Assembly: GCF_030814315.1 (NCBI RefSeq) | Contig: NZ_JAUSUV010000017.1 | Coordinates: 1-57,596, forward strand | Reading direction: 5' to 3' | Source: Croceifilum oryzae | GTDB taxonomy: Bacteria > Bacillota > Bacilli > Thermoactinomycetales > Thermoactinomycetaceae | Length of the DNA: 57,596 nucleotides | Shown here: positions 24,753 to 32,607 of the stretch, one piece after another | Layout: each line of letters opens with the position of its first letter | Numbering within the stretch: the stretch's first letter is position 1 | Made by a program: the position numbers and the translations under genes | Notes under the pieces: model-generated | Seen by the model: only the letters and a program-made list of their open reading frames with translations | Databases searched by the model: none | What the model was told of the DNA's origin: nothing

Positions 24753-25180
24753 CAGAGGATACGAAGGTTCTGATTTGTACCGATGACGATAAGTGCCAAA
24801 CGCACAATTACCGTATAACGTACACTAGACGCGAACGTTGGGGAAACAGAAAAACCATTACCTATTATGGGCGTGTTTGGCGTGATTCTGATTGTTCAAA
24901 CCTTGATTCGTACTATGAAGACGGTAACGAAGAAGATGTATTATCTTACGTATACGATTTGTTGGAAGAAATGTGTTATATGGACACAGAACATGAAGAC
25001 ACAACCGTTATTGACATCGAAAAGGTGGAGCTCCCTATCATGTACGACATTGAGTACTCTTTACGAGAAGAGAAATATATTGTACATACAAAATCAGATG
25101 GTAATTGGCACAAGTTAGAAGATACATTTACAACGTTTGCAGAGGCGAGAGAACGCATAAAAAAGATGGGTATTGTTTGA
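24749..25180 (+). CDS. Unknown protein (143 aa)
   Basis: ATG 24749 overlaps the previous stop (ATGA). Acidic, with a short Cys/His beginning (LICTDDDKCQTH) and repeated aromatic strands (RITYTRRERWGNRKTITYYG; YDIEYSLREEKYIVH). Last gene of operon P5. No family. Confidence 0.65.
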   Translation: MTEDTKVLICTDDDKCQTHNYRITYTRRERWGNRKTITYYGRVWRDSDCSNLDSYYEDGNEEDVLSYVYDLLEEMCYMDTEHEDTTVIDIEKVELPIMYDIEYSLREEKYIVHTKSDGNWHKLEDTFTTFAEARERIKKMGIV

Positions 25181-25218
25181 GTCTCATAAAGAAGGAACCA
25201 TACATGACAGATCACACT

Positions 25219-25250
25219 AGGGAGAGCTGTTAATTAACATGCTCTCTCCT
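25219..25250 (+). terminator. Terminator
   Basis: AGGGAGAGC and GCTCTCTCCT pair around TGTTAATTAACAT, followed by GTTTATTTTAT. It resembles the 23588 terminator and ends operon P5. Confidence 0.7.
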
Positions 25251-25291
25251 GTTTATTTTATATAAAAATGCTAATTAAATTAATTATATAG

Positions 25292-25320
25292 TTGACATTT
25301 TACCCTTTATACTATAGAAT
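25292..25320 (+). promoter_or_regulatory. Regulon promoter P6
   Basis: TTGACA (25292-25297), 17 bp, TAGAAT (25315-25320), with ACCCTTTATACTA. It drives 25356 and, by spacing, tnpB. Confidence 0.85.
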
Positions 25321-25355
25321 AAAGATATAAGATAACACTTAGGAGGAACAAAAAC

Positions 25356-25697
25356 ATGAACCATACAAACAAAACTTTTATCCAAACTGGAAGCTCATCT
25401 GATGCACAGGAATTAGGTTATGCCGTTTATAGCGGAAAATCCGAGCATACATGTATTGACCTGAGCCAAAAACCGAATCACACATTATCGGTGAAGCTAT
25501 CAAATGGAGAGTTTGTTACTCTTTCATTTACTCAACCGCATCTGAACGGCGGTAATCTTGATATTATGTATCATGGAGATCTGAATTTAAATACAGTTAC
25601 TTTTCGTGATGATAACGATGGAGTCAAACATCCAAAGTATGTGGCAGACAAAGGTAATACTTGTTTGGTTAGCTTTGAAGCTGCTGAAAGAGAGTAA
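25356..25697 (+). CDS. Unknown protein (113 aa)
   Basis: ATG 25356 is seven bases after AGGAGGAA. Sequence rich in Asn, Thr, Gly and His, with short strands (TLSVKLSNGEFVTLSFTQ; DIMYHGDLNLNTVTF); perhaps a small beta protein. No signal or domain is seen. It is the first gene after promoter P6, 18 bp before the tnpB gene. Confidence 0.65.
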   Translation: MNHTNKTFIQTGSSSDAQELGYAVYSGKSEHTCIDLSQKPNHTLSVKLSNGEFVTLSFTQPHLNGGNLDIMYHGDLNLNTVTFRDDNDGVKHPKYVADKGNTCLVSFEAAERE

Positions 25698-25715
25698 AGG
25701 AGGAGCTGTTGGAAG

Positions 25716-26846
25716 ATGATTCTAGCACGAAAAATCAGGATGAAACCTAATGAATTCCAACTTCAACAACTCTGGCAATCCGTTGGAACGGCAAGATGGG
25801 TATATAACTGGGCACTAACCAGACAAGAAGAGAATTATCAGCAAGGTGGAAAGTTCTTGTTAGATGGTTTTCTCCGTAAGGAGATCACCCTGATGAAGCA
25901 GACAGAGGAGTTTGCTTGGTTGAAACAGGTGTCTAACAATGTTGCCAAGCAAGCAGTTAAAGATCTCTGCATCGCCTATAAGAAGTTTTTTGACAGACTG
26001 GCAGACAAACCTAGATTTAAAAATCGTAGACATTCCAAACCATCTTTCTACCATGATACAGATAAGATCAAATTCAAACATGATTCTGTGAAAATCGAGA
26101 AAATCGGTTGGATTTCGTTAGCAGAACATGGGAGAATCCCAAACGATGCGAAGGTTAGTAATCCTCGAATTAGCTTTGACGGCAAGTATTGGTACTTGTC
26201 TGTTGGGATCGAAGAGCCAGAGCAAACGATAGAGCTTACCGAGAGTTTGGGTATTGATGTGGGCATCAAAGACCTAGCGGTCTGCTCCAATGGGATGATA
26301 TTTAAGAACATCAATAAGACTCACACAGTACGTAAGGCAGAGAAACACCTTCGGCGGTTGCAACGTAAAGTTTCTCGCAAATATGAGATGAACAAGGAGG
26401 GAAGCCGTTTCGTCAAAACGTGCAACATACAAAAACTTGAGAAAAGAATCCGCATCCTACATCGGCGATTAACTGGTATACGAGATAATCACATCCATCA
26501 AACGACCACTTCGATTGTGAAAACCAAGCCTTCGAGGATCGTAATGGAAACCTTGAACATCAAAGGCATGATGAAAAATCGGCACTTATCAAAGGCGATT
26601 GCAAACCAGAAACTAGCTGAATTCATTCGTCAAATCGCTTATAAATGTGCGAAATACGGCATTGAATTCATTCAGGCTGATAAGTGGTTTCCATCATCGA
26701 AAACCTGTTCATCTTGTGGTTGTAAGAAAGCAAAGCTATCTTTATCGGAACGAGTTTTCCATTGTGATTATTGTGGAGAATCCGTAGATAGAGACCTTAA
26801 CGCTTCTATCAATCTATCTTGTTATGAATTCGCACATGTCACCTAA
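25716..26846 (+). CDS. tnpB: TnpB RNA-guided nuclease (IS200/IS605 family)
   Basis: A 376-aa TnpB. RuvC residues look intact: D181 (GIDVGIKDLAV), E278 (RIVMETLNIKGM) and D360 (VDRDLNASINL). The zinc ribbon is CSSCG (331-335) and CDYCG (350-354). TnpB is guided by RNA made from the element's 3' end and cleaves matching DNA next to a short target motif. The start ATG has AAAGGAGGAG upstream. No tnpA is present in the window, so the element depends on a helper in trans or is fixed. It lies 18 bp after gene 25356 in the same direction, so regulon promoter P6 can transcribe it. Small differences from canonical length (about 400) are normal. Confidence 0.93.
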   Translation: MILARKIRMKPNEFQLQQLWQSVGTARWVYNWALTRQEENYQQGGKFLLDGFLRKEITLMKQTEEFAWLKQVSNNVAKQAVKDLCIAYKKFFDRLADKPRFKNRRHSKPSFYHDTDKIKFKHDSVKIEKIGWISLAEHGRIPNDAKVSNPRISFDGKYWYLSVGIEEPEQTIELTESLGIDVGIKDLAVCSNGMIFKNINKTHTVRKAEKHLRRLQRKVSRKYEMNKEGSRFVKTCNIQKLEKRIRILHRRLTGIRDNHIHQTTTSIVKTKPSRIVMETLNIKGMMKNRHLSKAIANQKLAEFIRQIAYKCAKYGIEFIQADKWFPSSKTCSSCGCKKAKLSLSERVFHCDYCGESVDRDLNASINLSCYEFAHVT

Positions 26847-26980
26847 CGACTATGCGAATATGTAGGATTCGTTGCATCCGAATTTACGCCTGTGGAGTGT
26901 TATAGCAAACGAAAGTAGCTTCGGCGAAATCGGACACATTGAATCAGGAAGCAAACAGAATTTTATAGAGTTTTGGCAAC
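26835..26980 (+). ncRNA. Probable TnpB guide RNA region (reRNA/omega RNA)
   Basis: The 3' end of tnpB and the following ~140 bases contain small hairpins (ATTCG/CGAAT; GCTTCGGC; CGAAA-CGAAATCG) and the stretch GACACATTGAATCAGGAAGC, typical in place and type of the scaffold of this family. The right end of the element, and so the guide start, should lie near 26950-26990. Exact ends cannot be read. Confidence 0.5.
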
Positions 26981-27106
26981 GGAGAAGATGATTTCTCTCA
27001 AAATGAGCTAGACTATTTTAACCAATGCAAAGAAAAATTGAATATCGAAAGAAATTTAACCCTTCGATCTATACATCTATTAAAGCCGAGTCAAAAAGAT
27101 AGCTAA
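26969..27106 (+). pseudogene. Remnant of an interrupted gene, C-terminal fragment
   Basis: A 45-codon open frame with no start codon ends at TAA 27104. It is helix-like and polar (GEDDFSQNELDYFNQC; LNIERNLTLRSIHLLKP) in contrast to the adjacent noncoding RNA. It starts right where the TnpB element should end, suggesting the element split or displaced a gene. The 5' part was not found in the window. Confidence 0.35.
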
Positions 27107-27108
27107 CA

Positions 27109-27328
27109 TTTTGGAGAAGGGGGTGAAAGGGGAAATTTTGAGATGCTTTTACTCAAAAATTCTCCTTTCGCCTCGTAGATCAAGCCAAGGTGTTTTTCCT
27201 GGGCGCAGACCCTTTTCAAAGTAGAACCAGCCAAAAAAGCTCATGCCTCACCTTCCCTCTAATGGGAAGGGGTGCCAAGCGGCGAGCGATAGTCCCCCCA
27301 TGATTGGGGGCTAGGGGGCTGATCTTTT
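27109..27328 (+). repeat. Dispersed structured element, copy 2 of 3
   Basis: Begins TTTTGGAGAAGGGGGTG and ends GGGGGCTGATCTTTT. The 5' hairpin pairs GTGAAAGG with CCTTTCGC through TTTTGAG/CTCAAAA. A second hairpin is CCTTCCC/GGGAAGG. It lies directly after the 26969-27106 remnant, before topB, on the same strand. No conserved ORF. Confidence 0.9.
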
Positions 27329-27392
27329 ATCTTTTCTCTATTCCTTTTGTTGGTATACTTGTTGAATAATCTAAATTAAGGAGCGTATCAAA

Positions 27393-29501
27393 ATGATCAC
27401 CATTCTCGCCGAAAAACCCGATCAAGGACGGAAATTAGCCGCTCCATTTCGCCATAAAAAAGAGCAATCGTTTATCCAGATAGAACCATGTTCACAGTTC
27501 CCTAAAGGCGCTAAGGTCATCTGGGCAATTGGCCACCTATGCAAGTTGCAAGATCCTAAAAAATACAACCCTGATTGGGAGAAATGGAATCTAGAATCGC
27601 TACCTATTATTCCAGAGAAATTTCAATACCAAATGGCAGAAGGAAAAAGTAGCCACTTCAAAGCAATCAAGGACCATCTAAAAACTGCTCAAGAGATCAT
27701 TATAGCTACGGATCCGGCCCGTGAAGGGGAGTACATTGCAAGAGTCATCATCCAGATGGCCGGAGTTCCTAAAACAACATCTATTAAGCGATTTTGGTGT
27801 TCCAGTCTTACAGAGAGTGCCATCAAAAAGGGATTTGAAAACCTGCGTCCTGGTGAGGAGACAAAACCTCTTTATTACGAAGCCAAGGCCCGATCTGAAA
27901 GTGATTGGATAGTCGGGATTAATAGTAGTCGTGTGTATACGCTTCTAATGAGGAGAAGAGGCATTCCTGAAGCGTTTTCTACAGGCCGGGTACAAACACC
28001 CCTCTTAACACTCATTCGGGGCAGAGAAGAGGAAATAGAGCGCTTTAAAGCAGAACCTTTCTGGGAATTAGAAGCCATCTTTGCTTTCAGTCAACACAAG
28101 TTCAAAGGGAAGCACCAAACACGTTTTTCTGAAAAAGAAAAGGCAGCAACCATCCTACACGAAATCCAAGGAAAGAACGGCATTGTAACGAGTGTAAATA
28201 CTGAGCTCAAAACTACCAAACCGCCTATGTTTCATAGTCTTTCTACTCTACAAACAAAGCTTAATAGAAAACATAAGTTAGCACCTGCTAAGGTACTAGA
28301 GTTAGCCCAATCCTTATATGAGAGAGGATACATTTCATACCCACGTTCTGACTCACAACATGTTACTGTGGCTGAGGCTTCTACTTTTCCAGGGATCCTT
28401 AACAGCCTAAAATCATGCTACAAATCCCTACTGAATAGTAACTTGAAGGACATCAGTGGCGAGAAACGATATGTAGATGAAAAGAAAGTGAGCGATCACT
28501 ATGCCATTATTCCGACAGACCAGATTCCTGATCTAGACAAGCTTTCTCCAGATGAGAAAAAAACATATGATGAAATCGCTCGCTCATTGATTGCTGCTCA
28601 TTATCCAGATCACAAATTCAACCAGACCACAGTCATTACCAATATTGAAAAATACGAGTTTAAGACAACAGGAAAGCAAGTCGTGGTGAATGGTTGGAAA
28701 GATGTCTATCAGGATGAAAAATCAGATGACCAGGATAAAGAGAATCAACAACAACTTCCTCCCCTCCAGCAAGGTCAACAGGTAGAAGCTGCTCCTTCGC
28801 TTAAAGAAGGCATGACTCAACCACCTAAACGGTATACAGAGGGTGATCTCATCTCGCTTATGAAGACGGCTGGAAAACATATTGAAGATGAAGAGCTCTC
28901 CAGCATGAAAAGTATGGGCCTTGGAACGGAAGCTACCAGATCTGGTATGATTCAAACGCTGAAAGATCGTGAGTACATTGTTGTAACAAAAAACACGGTT
29001 TGGGTCACAGAAAAAGGCAAACTCTTAGTCATGGCTGTCCAAGGATCAGCGCTGGCCAAACCAGATCTAACAGCAAAATGGGAACAATATCTCTACCAAA
29101 TTGGCCAAGGTCAAAAGCCATCTGCTCCCTTCATTGAGACATCAAAAAAACTAGCGAAAACCATTGTCGACCAAGCGAAACTGAATGCGGAGAATTGGGA
29201 TGTGTCAGCAGCTGCACAGGAGATCAAGGCAAAGTTACATGTAGGGAAGTGTCCTCTTTGTGGTGAAGATGTTGCGGCTCGAAAGAGCTTCTATGGATGC
29301 AATGGCTATCAAAAGGGGTGCAAGTTCACTATACCCGGAGCCATACTAGGGAAGAAAATATCAGAAGCCAATATACGTAAACTATTAGAGGGAAAGAAGT
29401 CTGGGATCATCAAAGGATTGAAATCGAAAGCTGGAAAGACTTTCGATGCAGCTTTAAAACTAGAGAATCAGGAGATAAAGTTTGTATTTGCAAAAAAATA
29501 G
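27393..29501 (+). CDS. topB: DNA topoisomerase III (type IA)
   Basis: A 702-aa type IA topoisomerase. TOPRIM motifs are LAEKPDQGRKLA (5-16) and ATDPAREGEYIA (105-116, catalytic DxD-like). The catalytic Tyr316 is in GYISYPRSDS. The C-terminus has one zinc ribbon (KCPLCGEDV, YGCNGYQKGC) near 650. Plasmid-borne topoisomerases of this type are usual in conjugative plasmids of Firmicutes (TraI/TrsI of pSK41/pGO1) and resolve interlinked transfer or replication products. A weak promoter precedes an AAGGAGC ribosome site. It heads the rightward 27.4-30.9 kb operon. Confidence 0.95.
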   Translation: MITILAEKPDQGRKLAAPFRHKKEQSFIQIEPCSQFPKGAKVIWAIGHLCKLQDPKKYNPDWEKWNLESLPIIPEKFQYQMAEGKSSHFKAIKDHLKTAQEIIIATDPAREGEYIARVIIQMAGVPKTTSIKRFWCSSLTESAIKKGFENLRPGEETKPLYYEAKARSESDWIVGINSSRVYTLLMRRRGIPEAFSTGRVQTPLLTLIRGREEEIERFKAEPFWELEAIFAFSQHKFKGKHQTRFSEKEKAATILHEIQGKNGIVTSVNTELKTTKPPMFHSLSTLQTKLNRKHKLAPAKVLELAQSLYERGYISYPRSDSQHVTVAEASTFPGILNSLKSCYKSLLNSNLKDISGEKRYVDEKKVSDHYAIIPTDQIPDLDKLSPDEKKTYDEIARSLIAAHYPDHKFNQTTVITNIEKYEFKTTGKQVVVNGWKDVYQDEKSDDQDKENQQQLPPLQQGQQVEAAPSLKEGMTQPPKRYTEGDLISLMKTAGKHIEDEELSSMKSMGLGTEATRSGMIQTLKDREYIVVTKNTVWVTEKGKLLVMAVQGSALAKPDLTAKWEQYLYQIGQGQKPSAPFIETSKKLAKTIVDQAKLNAENWDVSAAAQEIKAKLHVGKCPLCGEDVAARKSFYGCNGYQKGCKFTIPGAILGKKISEANIRKLLEGKKSGIIKGLKSKAGKTFDAALKLENQEIKFVFAKK

Positions 29502-29520
29502 CATCCAAGGGGGAATAGGC

Positions 29521-29907
29521 ATGACGCACAAATGTAAAAAATGTGGTTTGAGCGAATATGAGCACTGGATAGTGGGTTGGGAGATAAGAAAACGAACAAA
29601 ATTTGGAGATGAAGTTTGCAAGTACTGTGAGTTTAAAGAAGGGTATCCATTACTCACAAATCATGAGAAGGATTTGATCGAACATATCATAAGAGGTTGG
29701 ATTGTTAATCAAATTTATTCAGTTCTCACTCGTGGTAAGGGATACGGTGTACCAATAGTAGATGATCAGACTTGTAAAAAAATGTTAGATGAAACCATAA
29801 ACCCTCTCTTGAAGCTCATACCGCATACAAAAGAAAGCCTAGTAGATGAGGCAGTAGATATGATCGGTGAAGACGGTGAAATGCTTAGAAAGAAATTTCA
29901 ATATTGA
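29521..29907 (+). CDS. Small zinc-ribbon protein (128 aa)
   Basis: ATG 29521 follows AAGGGGGAA. The N-terminal KCKKCGLSEYEHW, followed ~25 residues on by EVCKYCEFK, gives CxxC/CxxC. The rest is helical. No known domain. It is 19 bp after topB and probably co-transcribed. Confidence 0.7.
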   Translation: MTHKCKKCGLSEYEHWIVGWEIRKRTKFGDEVCKYCEFKEGYPLLTNHEKDLIEHIIRGWIVNQIYSVLTRGKGYGVPIVDDQTCKKMLDETINPLLKLIPHTKESLVDEAVDMIGEDGEMLRKKFQY

Positions 29908-29946
29908 TCACTGGTGCCTTTCACACCAATGTGGGAGCTAAAATGA

Positions 29947-30027
29947 GACAGTTTACAAAGTAAATCATCGTATGATTATGAGATCGAGGCTCCTGTGGAT
30001 CTGGAAGACAGCGAGTTACCTTTCTAG
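29947..30027 (+). pseudogene. Orphan SSB-like C-terminal tail
   Basis: An open frame without a usual start ends SYDYEIEAPVDLEDSELPF-stop. The acidic DSELPF tip is the hallmark of single-stranded DNA-binding protein tails, which recruit topoisomerases, helicases and nucleases. The OB-fold that should precede it is absent. A TGA precedes the frame at 29944. It may be a leftover of an ssb gene that once stood next to topB. A short GTG-initiated 10-residue peptide with the tail cannot be excluded. Confidence 0.4.
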
Positions 30028-30104
30028 GCTTCATTAAGAGGATGTTAATAATGATATTTGATAAGAAGAAATTTGTTTTTCCAAAAAAATAATGAGGTGA
30101 ACCT

Positions 30105-30311
30105 ATGAATAAAAAGAAATATGTCATGTTAGAATTTGATGAGGAAACAGGACGTGTTGATATAGAGCTAGGAAATATGCATGTGAAAAATCCGGATGAC
30201 ATCTTTATGATTCATCAAGCAATGAAAGAATACACAGAGCGAACAGAGAGACTACTAAAAGTCCTGATTCAGATGGATAATATAAAAGCTCCACAACAGA
30301 ATCTGCAATGA
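30105..30311 (+). CDS. Unknown small protein (68 aa)
   Basis: ATG 30105 has GAGGTGAACCT upstream. The first half is beta-like (KYVMLEFDEETGRVDIEL) and the second a charged helix. Its stop overlaps the next start (ATGA). Unknown. Confidence 0.65.
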   Translation: MNKKKYVMLEFDEETGRVDIELGNMHVKNPDDIFMIHQAMKEYTERTERLLKVLIQMDNIKAPQQNLQ

Positions 30312-30487
30312 TTGTCGCAATCCTAAGCGTTGCTATCGCCGTCCTAGTAAGTACCTCGCTCATCTCGGCTCTATTCGGAAAAACAACATTGCTTAAACTA
30401 TTGTTTCAAGTTACTGGTACTCTATTGATACTGGGATTGCTGTTCTCCTTTTTGCTCATTCTAACCTTTGTTTTGACGAAAAAATAG
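30308..30487 (+). CDS. Small membrane protein (59 aa)
   Basis: ATG 30308 overlaps the previous stop. Two predicted membrane helices cover ~3-22 (IVAILSVAIAVLVSTSLIS) and ~35-56 (GTLLILGLLFSFLLILTF). The polar middle is Lys-rich. No family. It is coupled to the 30105 gene and precedes a lipoprotein-like gene. Confidence 0.6.
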   Translation: MIVAILSVAIAVLVSTSLISALFGKTTLLKLLFQVTGTLLILGLLFSFLLILTFVLTKK

Positions 30488-30533
30488 CGAAACACAATAC
30501 CACAATACATAGTTAGAAAGGATGGTAAGAGAT

Positions 30534-30884
30534 ATGGTTGTAAACAAAAACATACTGACGTACTCCATAATTAGTATTGTTATCATCATAACCGGGTTGG
30601 CAATCTCCTGTAATCGTGGATCTTCCCTCGATGGAAGTTGGAGTTTGTCTGATAAACAGCCTGCATGTGCTAAGAAGTTCTCTTTTTTGAACAAAAATAC
30701 TATATCGTTTGTAACAAGTGATTCTAGTAGCTCGTTGGCTGGAACATACAAAGAAATCGAAAACAACAAGTATAAGCTAGACTTCAAGGTCTACTCAAAA
30801 GTCACTCTTATCAAACAATCCGGGAATACCATGACAGTTCAAGATGAAGGAGATTCCGGTGTTTGTACATACAAAAGAGACTAA
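30534..30884 (+). CDS. Small lipoprotein-like secreted protein (116 aa)
   Basis: ATG 30534 has AAAGGATGG upstream; ATG 30522 is too close to it. A hydrophobic signal (ILTYSIISIVIIITGLA) ends at ISCNRGSS, a loose lipobox with Cys. The mature part is Ser-rich with beta-like segments and two further Cys (QPACAKK; GVCTYKR). It may be anchored by lipid. It ends the rightward topB operon. Confidence 0.65.
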   Translation: MVVNKNILTYSIISIVIIITGLAISCNRGSSLDGSWSLSDKQPACAKKFSFLNKNTISFVTSDSSSSLAGTYKEIENNKYKLDFKVYSKVTLIKQSGNTMTVQDEGDSGVCTYKRD

Positions 30885-30923
30885 AAAAAGCACCTCCAAT
30901 AACTGAACTGGAGGTGCTTTTTT
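30884..30923 (+). terminator. Terminator of the topB operon
   Basis: AAAAAAGCACCTCCA pairs perfectly with TGGAGGTGCTTTTTT around a 10-nt loop. It lies between the convergent 30534 gene and VirB6-like gene and could stop both. Confidence 0.95.
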
Positions 30924-30973
30924 ATGGCCAATCAACGAAACCTTGGGATTTCCAGGCTACCTGTCATAGTTTA

Positions 30974-32056
30974 TTACCCAACCTTTTTTCGAACTACGCT
31001 TCTCATTATTGTAGAAGCAGCTCCGACTACAGCTCCAGAGGCAGCACGGCCAGATCCTGTTGAGTACATCCACTCTTTTAGGAAGGATGGGGCTTTGACA
31101 ATCAGAAACATGAAGCCAATTGCGAAAACAAAGTTCTCTAAATTTGCTGTCCTAGTTTCTGTAAAGAAGGTCATCATTAAAACGATCATAAGCACTTGAA
31201 GAGCTTGAGTATAGATAGTGCTTAATAGATGCCGCCACCAAACAGAAAATAGATTGTATTCCTGATTCAAGTTGGTTGCAATGCAGAACGGTCCCAGAAT
31301 CAAAAGCAATATTAATTCTGCGCTCCGGATCGCCATTTGAAAACAGACAACTAATAGCATTACCGCAAGCAAAAGGAGACAAATAATCAAAACGGCTCCC
31401 TCTAAAGCAGCTTCACCAAACGTTTTTTGAAACATATCTATCTTCAGACCACCATTTGCCAACCCTACGACAATCCAGTTGTTCAGATCGAGCAAATAAC
31501 GAAATATCGTAGGGAGTGAGCCGATCATAAAAGCAGAAAAAATAAGTTTCCGTACTAATAACTTTAACTCTGCGGGATTCTCATCGACATTGAGCATCAC
31601 AATAAATCTTATAGACTGATATACCAAAAACAGAGTAAGGAAAGTCCATGAAAATTGCTCAAAATAACCGTAATACTTTTTCACAGTTGTATTTTCTAGT
31701 ATGGTCGCTGGTTGTATAGTAAACTTCCCCACTAGTGCGAGGGCATTATCCATAAGCCACTTGGCGCTTTGATATAACCATTTCTCAAAGTAACAAGCCG
31801 GATTAACACCACACCATTTATCCATAGACTCTTCAGCTTTCTCTTTGGCTACTTCTTCATCTGTCTTTGGTTTCATCCCCCAGGCACCACTACTATTCTT
31901 CGGATCGAGACTTTTAGGTGCTGGTTGCTCTGCAACCACCATATTAGAGATAGCTGGAAAAGCCAAAGTCACAATAAAAATGATGAACAGTGCAAGCTTC
32001 AACCACTTCTTTACTTTCAACCATTTATTTATCTTTTCCATTTGTTCTTGGCTCAA
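30974..32056 (-). CDS. VirB6/TrbL-like conjugation channel protein
   Basis: A 360-aa polytopic protein. An N-terminal helix (~17-42) may be a signal anchor. A periplasm-side-like loop with two Cys (WCGVNPACYFEKW) follows, then about six membrane helices (~135-330: WTFLTLFLVYQSIRFIVML; VLIICLLLLAVMLLVV; AELILLLILGPFCIA; VLMIVLMMTFF). Its size and topology fit the VirB6/TrsL inner-channel family of Gram-positive T4SS. The C-terminus is Gly/Ala rich. It is the last gene of the leftward operon beginning at 36897 and ends near a shared terminator. Confidence 0.75.
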   Translation of the reverse strand: MSQEQMEKINKWLKVKKWLKLALFIIFIVTLAFPAISNMVVAEQPAPKSLDPKNSSGAWGMKPKTDEEVAKEKAEESMDKWCGVNPACYFEKWLYQSAKWLMDNALALVGKFTIQPATILENTTVKKYYGYFEQFSWTFLTLFLVYQSIRFIVMLNVDENPAELKLLVRKLIFSAFMIGSLPTIFRYLLDLNNWIVVGLANGGLKIDMFQKTFGEAALEGAVLIICLLLLAVMLLVVCFQMAIRSAELILLLILGPFCIATNLNQEYNLFSVWWRHLLSTIYTQALQVLMIVLMMTFFTETRTANLENFVFAIGFMFLIVKAPSFLKEWMYSTGSGRAASGAVVGAASTIMRSVVRKKVG

Positions 32057-32589
32057 TGGTTATCGTCACCTTCCTTTGAAAGCGGCTCAACCGACTCCAA
32101 ATGGTACTGATTCACTTTCAAGCTCTTACCATCTTGAATGATATCAACAAGCATTTCGTAGTCATTGCCCATGATCTTCTTATCTACATTAAAAGAGATT
32201 TTATACCGTACTAACACCTGATATTTCTTGGATTCATCTGACGTATTCTTTCTTAAAAACGTAGATGTTATTGAGAAGTTTTCCTTCACGCCCTTGGCGA
32301 GTTCTTCTCCCTCGTGTTCTTCATCATTATCTTCGTCATGGGGAACCAAGATTGTTTTTTGTACTTGAGGGGTTGTAATCGCTCCTATTTTCTCTCCATT
32401 GCCCTCTGCCTTGATGTTCGTGAGTAGCTTAACAAAATCATTTGCTACATCCATCGCTTTTTCTTTCTGATCTGCTTTCTCCACTTGTTTCTCTAGGGTC
32501 CCAATTCGTGAATTTTGATTCAGTATCCACGCCAGAGAAGCTATTAAAACTAGGGAAGAAAGTACTAAACCTACTAAATATCTATTCAA
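32053..32589 (-). CDS. VirB8/TcpC-like membrane-anchored transfer protein
   Basis: A 178-aa protein with one N-terminal membrane helix (~5-24), a coiled-coil spacer and a C-terminal domain of strands and helices (KKYQVLVRYKISFNVDKK; NDYEMLVDIIQDGKSLKV; positions ~120-165) consistent with an NTF2-like VirB8 fold. The N-terminal overlap with the peptidoglycan hydrolase gene is close (18 bp apart) and the stop overlaps the VirB6 start (ATGG/TGA). The fold is inferred, not recognised. Confidence 0.5.
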   Translation of the reverse strand: MNRYLVGLVLSSLVLIASLAWILNQNSRIGTLEKQVEKADQKEKAMDVANDFVKLLTNIKAEGNGEKIGAITTPQVQKTILVPHDEDNDEEHEGEELAKGVKENFSITSTFLRKNTSDESKKYQVLVRYKISFNVDKKIMGNDYEMLVDIIQDGKSLKVNQYHLESVEPLSKEGDDNH

Positions 32590-32607
32590 ATGCCCACCTC
32601 ATTTCGA

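Noticed and set aside
30050-30091. 13-codon ORF (MIFDKKKFVFPKK) before the 30105 gene
   Set aside because: Too short to claim; only a moderate AGAGGATG before it.
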